Source: Vampirovibrio sp.
GTDB taxonomy: Bacteria; Cyanobacteriota; Vampirovibrionia; Vampirovibrionales; Vampirovibrionaceae
Direction: 5' to 3'
DNA: 44,127 bases
Assembly: GCA_027448865.1 (NCBI GenBank)
Contig: DAIDMR010000329.1
Coordinates: 1-44,127 of the forward strand
Every line of letters starts with the position of its first letter. Position 1 is the stretch's first letter. Positions 40,016 through 44,127 of the stretch are shown here, one piece after another. The notes beneath the pieces were generated by a model, which was given only the letters and a program-made list of their open reading frames with translations, had not been told where the DNA came from and made no database searches. Made by a program: the position numbers and the translations under genes.

Positions 40016-40093
40016 TCAATCGGGTGTGTTTCTCTTCATAAGCAAGTAGAAATGATCAGGCATCAAATTCCAGTGAGCGACGTTTAAACCATC
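40016..40093 (-). pseudogene. Possible remnant of a Y1 (REP-associated/IS200-like) transposase
   Basis: The minus-strand frame ends in LNVAHWNLMPDHFYLLMKRN, which resembles the LMPNHFHLL core of Y1-type transposases. The catalytic HUH pair is altered (HFY instead of HFH/HVH). The residues before it do not match the family and overlap the start of the protease gene antisense. If real it is a short broken fragment. Confidence 0.3.
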
Positions 40094-40124
40094 GTTCATC
40101 GCCCCACTGGAAGCCCCCTGTACC

Positions 40125-40916
40125 ATGCCCTTTGCCTCTCTCTTTTTCGTGCCCGACAGAATATCCGCCACTTTGACGGGACTCCTCAACCGACCAACCC
40201 CCAATCCAAATCGGGAAAAATCTTTTGCCGTGCTTCGGGAGACCTGCCAAACCCTACAGCGTCAAACAACACGTTGGCTGAGCGGGGCATTGATTGTACT
40301 GGGTCTCTGCACCCTCTACGATCAGGGGGTGGGAGATGGCAAACTCCCCAGCTTCAATGATCTATCCGGTATCCGGGAAATCCGGAGCGCAGCCCGACAA
40401 AACAGCTCCCGGAACCTGAAAGCCCCCGCCAACTGGCAACCCCTCTCCGGCGGTCGCAGCCTGCTACTGGCCCTTTCCCCGCCATTGGCGCACTGGTTGT
40501 ATCAACTGCATCATCAGCGAAAAATTGTTTATGTAACCCCTGCGCACTGGCAGTCTGCTTACGGACAATCTTCAGAGACCCCCCTGTTGGCCGCCTATGA
40601 GCCGTGGAGCGGGAAGCTTTATATTGGCACGGCTTTTTGGGCCCTGGACGACGGGGAAAAAGCGGCTATTTTGGCCCATGAGTATCGCCACGCCCGGCAA
40701 AACTGGCCCAAAGTGATCAGTCATCGGCTGGCCCAATGGTTGATCCACGGACAATTGCAATACCACACCCCGCTAGAGAGCGAGGCCTTTGACTATGAGC
40801 GTCAGGCCCGGGCCGCATTGGGCCTGTCTCCACTAACAGCCCAACGATCGCCCCAGGGCAAACAGTGGCATCGTGCCGCCATGCAGACAGGCAATCCGGA
40901 CGGACAAGGCGTATAA
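40125..40916 (+). CDS. HExxH-motif membrane-linked metallopeptidase-like protein
   Basis: 263 residues. A hydrophobic segment near residues 52-72 (RWLSGALIVLGLCTLYDQG) suggests a membrane anchor. The centre has AAILAHEYRHARQNW, a HExxH zinc-peptidase motif as in M48/M56 peptidases; a possible third ligand lies in LESEAFDYERQARAALGL downstream. Length and layout fit a simple gluzincin but not a named family. The ATG at 40125 has GGAAG about 10 bases before it. Because the frame starts inside sequence antisense to a possible transposase scrap, the exact start is unsure. Confidence 0.65.
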   Translation: MPFASLFFVPDRISATLTGLLNRPTPNPNREKSFAVLRETCQTLQRQTTRWLSGALIVLGLCTLYDQGVGDGKLPSFNDLSGIREIRSAARQNSSRNLKAPANWQPLSGGRSLLLALSPPLAHWLYQLHHQRKIVYVTPAHWQSAYGQSSETPLLAAYEPWSGKLYIGTAFWALDDGEKAAILAHEYRHARQNWPKVISHRLAQWLIHGQLQYHTPLESEAFDYERQARAALGLSPLTAQRSPQGKQWHRAAMQTGNPDGQGV

Positions 40917-41000
40917 TAAACAGGGGGGTCAACAGAAAAAAATCGAAGCTGATTTCGACTTTCTGACCGGCCCGGCTATGTTGAATGGGGACTGAGCGCT

Positions 41001-42701
41001 ATGAGTATCGCACCTGCCATCGAAAACGATTCCGCCTTTCTGGACGCGCTGGAAGAAGCGTTTGCCAGCTCGAACAAAGATTTTGCCAGAGCCTACTATC
41101 TGTTTGCCACGGCCAAACTGGCAGAGACCTACAATTCGCAGGAAATTTACGCCAAGTACCCCATTCTCAGCGATGAGGCCACCTTTCATCGCCTCAAAAA
41201 ACTATACGACCAAAACCCGCAGCACGAAGAAACCAAGCGTTTATTCACCTCGGTGCTGGGCACCTATATTGGCAGCCAACTGGCCGCCCTGTCGGATGCG
41301 TTTCAGAACGCCAAGAATCAGCTAAAAATTCAGGTGGGCGATCTGGGGCTAAAAAATGGCAACGGGGAACGCATTGAAGAGCTCTTGTATGAAGATGTCT
41401 CGGAATGGTTGAAAAAAACCGCCAACAAAGCCACCCGGCAAGCCTTGTACGATCGCATGGCTCAGGCCTACACCGACAATCTGTCCGGCAAGTTTATTGA
41501 ACTGTTTGAAAAAGAAAATCGCCTGCTGGCAGCCTTGGGCTACCACAACGTCATTGACTTCTACAGCCACACCAGCGGCCACGACCTGAAAAAGCTGGGA
41601 GACAACGGCAAAAAACTGGTCACGGAGACCCAGGCCCTCTACACCCGCTTGATGGGACAGCATTATCAAGCGGTCACCGGGCTGGATTTTGCCACTGCGG
41701 CCACCCGCGCCGATATTTCCTATGTCCTGCACGGACACGCCTCCCCGGAGATGGACGCCATTAACCGGCAATTCCCGCAAAGCAAGCTGGTGCCGTTGGC
41801 CACCCAAACCTTTGACGGCCTGGGGCTGGATTTTTCCACCATCGCCCAACCCGCGGATTTCGAAAATCGGGACGCCTACGAGCAGGCCGTGGTTCAAAAA
41901 ACGGATCAGTTCGACCGCAGCCAGCCAGCCTTACGCCGCATTCTTCTGGATATCGCCAACCGGGAAGGCAAGCGATCCAGAGCGTATGTATACCCCGCAG
42001 CAGTGCCCGCTGAAATCTATCTGTCAGTCAAACCCGAGGGGGGGCTGGATGATTACTCGGCCTTTTTCCATGAATCTGGTCATGCCCAGCACTTTGCCTA
42101 CGAAAAACCGGAACTCAGCTTCGCCATGGCCTTAATGGGCAACAACACCACCACGGAAAGCTATGCCTACCTGTTCCAGAATCTGTTTATGAACGCCCAC
42201 TGGCTGACCCACATGGCAGGACTGACGCCGGAGCAGGCCCAATTGGCGGTTCAACGGCGCGCCCTGGAAGATTTATACATGCTGCGCCGCTATGCCAGCA
42301 AAATGCAGTTTGAGTTAGCCCTGTTTGCGGATGTCAATGAGCCGGGTTACACCCTGAGCGACAAAGGGGCCATTTATGCCGGGTTGCTGAGCCTGGGCTG
42401 CGGCTTTAAATACGATGCTGAAGGCTGGACCCGCGATGTGGACGCCGGGTTTTACGTGGCCGACTACTTTACGGCCTGGAGCCTGGAAGCCCAGCTCAGA
42501 GAGTACCTGTGCCAGCACTTTGGCACCCCGGGAACAAACGGGGAAGACTGGTACGCCAACCCCAAAGCGGGCGCCTTTCTGAAAGCCCTGTGGGCTGATG
42601 GGAATTTGCCCCAGCAAGCGTTAAGCGATCGCTTGGGCTATCACGATCCAACGGATTTAGAGCCACTGCTGCGGTTTATGAATACCCACTTGCAAGAATA
42701 G
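41001..42701 (+). CDS. M3-family oligopeptidase (PepF/oligoendopeptidase F type)
   Basis: Cytoplasmic zinc peptidase that trims short peptides. The 566-residue protein is almost all helical with the active site FFHESGHAQHFAY (HExGH, two zinc histidines and the catalytic Glu) and the third ligand region NNTTTESYAYLFQ about 25 residues on. The C-terminal DAGFYVADYFTAWSLEAQLREYL is typical of M3 peptidases. GGGGA lies 10 bases before the ATG. It follows the HExxH protein gene by 84 bases, so the two may be co-transcribed. Peptide import (the ABC permeases) and this enzyme could work in the same route. Confidence 0.9.
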   Translation: MSIAPAIENDSAFLDALEEAFASSNKDFARAYYLFATAKLAETYNSQEIYAKYPILSDEATFHRLKKLYDQNPQHEETKRLFTSVLGTYIGSQLAALSDAFQNAKNQLKIQVGDLGLKNGNGERIEELLYEDVSEWLKKTANKATRQALYDRMAQAYTDNLSGKFIELFEKENRLLAALGYHNVIDFYSHTSGHDLKKLGDNGKKLVTETQALYTRLMGQHYQAVTGLDFATAATRADISYVLHGHASPEMDAINRQFPQSKLVPLATQTFDGLGLDFSTIAQPADFENRDAYEQAVVQKTDQFDRSQPALRRILLDIANREGKRSRAYVYPAAVPAEIYLSVKPEGGLDDYSAFFHESGHAQHFAYEKPELSFAMALMGNNTTTESYAYLFQNLFMNAHWLTHMAGLTPEQAQLAVQRRALEDLYMLRRYASKMQFELALFADVNEPGYTLSDKGAIYAGLLSLGCGFKYDAEGWTRDVDAGFYVADYFTAWSLEAQLREYLCQHFGTPGTNGEDWYANPKAGAFLKALWADGNLPQQALSDRLGYHDPTDLEPLLRFMNTHLQE

Positions 42702-42850
42702 GGCGCGATAGGAGAAATGGTCATAAAGGTTTAATTTCTGATAAACTAATCCATAAAAAGTATATTCAGATAAATAGCCTTGCGATTCCGCATGCTTCTG
42801 AAAACCTTAAAACAGCCAAAACCCCCAGGGAAAGTGATTCAACACGTATT
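42702..42850. other. Short AT-rich gap before the second pentapeptide gene
   Basis: 149 bases, AT-rich with several TAAA words and a candidate -10 TAAACT near 42741-42746. No ribosome site precedes the next ATG. Confidence 0.4.
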
Positions 42851-43786
42851 ATGCTTGCCATCAAAAGCCAAAATGGCGCTTTGCTGCTGGAAATCGCCGC
42901 TGAAAATCTGCTTTACGCGGATTTAAGCGGTCAAGAGCTGCCGAATGCGGAATTCTGTCACTCCGTGCTGTTTAATTCCAATCTCTCGGGGGCCAATCTT
43001 GCCAATGCCAATTTTCGGGGTGCCAACCTGGGCAACAGCACTCTAAAAGAGGCGAATTTAAGCAAAGCCATTTTCAAAGGGGCCAAACTGGAGGGCGCCA
43101 ACCTGAGCAGCGCCATGCTGGAGAAAGCCAACCTGTCCACCGCGCACTGCGTAAAAACCAACTTTACCAGCGCCAATTTGCGGCTGGCCGATCTCAGCCA
43201 ATCCGATTTTGGACAGGCCACTTTGGTCAAAGCTTACCTGGAAATGGCCGAACTGTGGGAGGGCAAGTTTGCCCACGCCAATTTTACGGAAGCCCATCTG
43301 GTCAAAGCCAACTTTTTAAAGGCACAGGCCCACTCTGCCGTATTTGTTCAGGCCAACATGGACAAAGCCGACCTGGAGATGGCCCAGATGGGCTGGGCCG
43401 ATCTGACTCAGGCCAGCCTGCAGGGAGCCTTGATGCGGAACGCCAAGTTCCCTTCAGCCATCCTTCACCGGGCCAACTTACAGCAGGCCAACCTGAACCA
43501 GGCCCAATTCACCCAGGCCAGTCTATGCGACGCTTCCCTCCAGGGCGTTAAAGCCTTTCAGACCAATTTCAGCCAGGCCAATTTAAAAGGGGCCGATCTC
43601 AGCAGGGCGTCTCTGCAAGGGGCGATTTTCACCCTGGCGAATCTGGAAAACACCAATCTCAAAGGGGCTGACCTGCAAGGGGCCATCCTGAAAGGGGCCA
43701 AATACAACGACAACACCGTCTTTCCAAACGATATCAAACCGGAACAACAAGGCCTGATTTACGTAAAACTCATTGAACAAAATTAA
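42851..43786 (+). CDS. Pentapeptide-repeat protein
   Basis: 311 residues. After ~20 residues of ordinary sequence (MLAIKSQNGALLLEIAAEN) nearly all the rest is A(N/D)LXX repeats (LSGANLANANFRGANLGNST...), giving about 50 copies and a long right-handed beta helix. The end KYNDNTVFPNDIKPEQQGLIYV is a common cap. No signal peptide or membrane segment. There is no Shine-Dalgarno sequence before the ATG. It is longer and more regular than the pentapeptide protein at 6543-7370 and not obviously a close copy. Confidence 0.93.
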   Translation: MLAIKSQNGALLLEIAAENLLYADLSGQELPNAEFCHSVLFNSNLSGANLANANFRGANLGNSTLKEANLSKAIFKGAKLEGANLSSAMLEKANLSTAHCVKTNFTSANLRLADLSQSDFGQATLVKAYLEMAELWEGKFAHANFTEAHLVKANFLKAQAHSAVFVQANMDKADLEMAQMGWADLTQASLQGALMRNAKFPSAILHRANLQQANLNQAQFTQASLCDASLQGVKAFQTNFSQANLKGADLSRASLQGAIFTLANLENTNLKGADLQGAILKGAKYNDNTVFPNDIKPEQQGLIYVKLIEQN

Positions 43787-43822
43787 TCACTGCCTAGCGG
43801 AAGGATCTTGCCAAGATCGCTC

Positions 43823-44127
43823 CTAGGCGGAGGCGACCTGACAATACAGATCCGGTAAATTGTCCCGCTTACGCTCGTCAAAAGGCTGGTGAGACAAATA
43901 GCGCTCAATATACCCCCCCCCAAACAACTGCCTGAACGCTGTATCGTAAAAGGCAGCAATCTGGCCCGGGGTAATGGCGGATTGAGCAGTATGCAACGTC
44001 ACTTTCAAACTTCTAGCGGCGTAATCCAACCACTCCACTCGGCCCAACACCGGCGGGGAGTTGTAGCGAATCTTCACCATCAAGTCTTGCGGGAAGGCGT
44101 TCGGTTCGTCCCGTCCGGGGACTAGCC
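43823..44127 (-). CDS. mnmA: tRNA-specific 2-thiouridylase MnmA, C-terminal part
   Basis: The 3' end of a gene cut by the window's right edge. In the minus frame, open to the last base, I read DLMVKIRYNSPPVLGRVEWLD, then VTLHTAQSAITPGQIAAFYDTAF and LFGGGYIERYL, which is the C-terminal beta-barrel of MnmA/TrmU, the enzyme that puts sulfur on U34 of Lys, Glu and Gln tRNAs. The track start (a TTG at 44083) is not real, since the frame continues upstream. The catalytic cysteines and ATP site are outside the window. After the normal end (GGGYI) there are ~25 extra residues. Confidence 0.85.
   Translation of the reverse strand, partial: LVPGRDEPNAFPQDLMVKIRYNSPPVLGRVEWLDYAARSLKVTLHTAQSAITPGQIAAFYDTAFRQLFGGGYIERYLSHQPFDERKRDNLPDLYCQVASA

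Overview
The window is 44,127 bases of ordinary, gene-dense bacterial chromosome with both ends cut inside genes. The best guess is a non-photosynthetic relative of the cyanobacteria (Vampirovibrionia/Melainabacteria type). This is an inference from gene content: a cyanobacterial-type SmtA metallothionein with its full ligand set, a flagellar switch of the FliM + FliY kind, envelope genes (class A PBP, MurJ), FabI, a type A RNase P RNA, and many proteins with no recognisable family, several with long Pro/Ala/Ser-rich stretches. No photosynthesis genes, phage, integrase, intact IS, tRNA, rRNA or CRISPR array were seen.

Layout. 1-6.3 kb: 3' part of a class A penicillin-binding protein, a DUF366 protein, a membrane-anchored Pro-rich protein, rnpB on the minus strand, a small unknown gene, a secreted SH3-like protein (minus), the GTPase engB and fabI closed by a strong terminator. 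6.3-12.4 kb, all minus strand: motA-motB-fliL-fliM-fliY, then a pentapeptide-repeat protein and an SmtA-like metallothionein. 12.7-15.2 kb: acyl-CoA dehydrogenase and proline dehydrogenase, followed by a 148-bp palindromic element. 15.2-19.4 kb (minus): murJ, a BioD-like ATPase and a tRNA nucleotidyltransferase/poly(A) polymerase family protein. 19.5-23.2 kb: a zinc-ribbon protein with a textbook promoter ending at its AUG, unknown Pro-rich proteins, ubiX, a CoA-binding protein and a GNAT acetyltransferase. 23.4-25.8 kb: a peptide-type ABC permease pair preceded by a possible proline-rich leader peptide. 26-31 kb: a multi-pass membrane protein under three Fur-like boxes, two unknown genes, one with a 39-bp GA microsatellite at its start, and a trpG/pabA-type glutaminase. 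31-35.2 kb (minus): SRPBCC protein, prs, a second copy of the palindromic element, a three-part protein with a winged-helix end, and next to it a 42-codon ORF absent from the ORF track that resembles that protein's N-terminal domain. 35.5-44.1 kb: dinB, a DUF3228 protein, a small wHTH-like protein, a secreted protein, an SDR, a HExxH protease, an M3 peptidase, a second pentapeptide-repeat protein, and the 3' part of mnmA (minus).

How the genes fit together. The flagellar block is the one clear functional operon (stator plus C-ring switch). Envelope growth (PBP, MurJ), lipid metabolism (FabI, acyl-CoA dehydrogenase), amino-acid and peptide use (proline dehydrogenase, peptide permeases, M3 peptidase, TrpG/PabA) and nucleotide/RNA functions (Prs, DinB, CCA-type enzyme, RNase P, MnmA) are scattered housekeeping. 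The most unusual non-coding features are the paired palindromic elements whose arms differ between copies yet stay self-complementary, the Fur-box triplet on one promoter, the GA microsatellite, and repeated 12-15 bp tandem duplications near gene starts.
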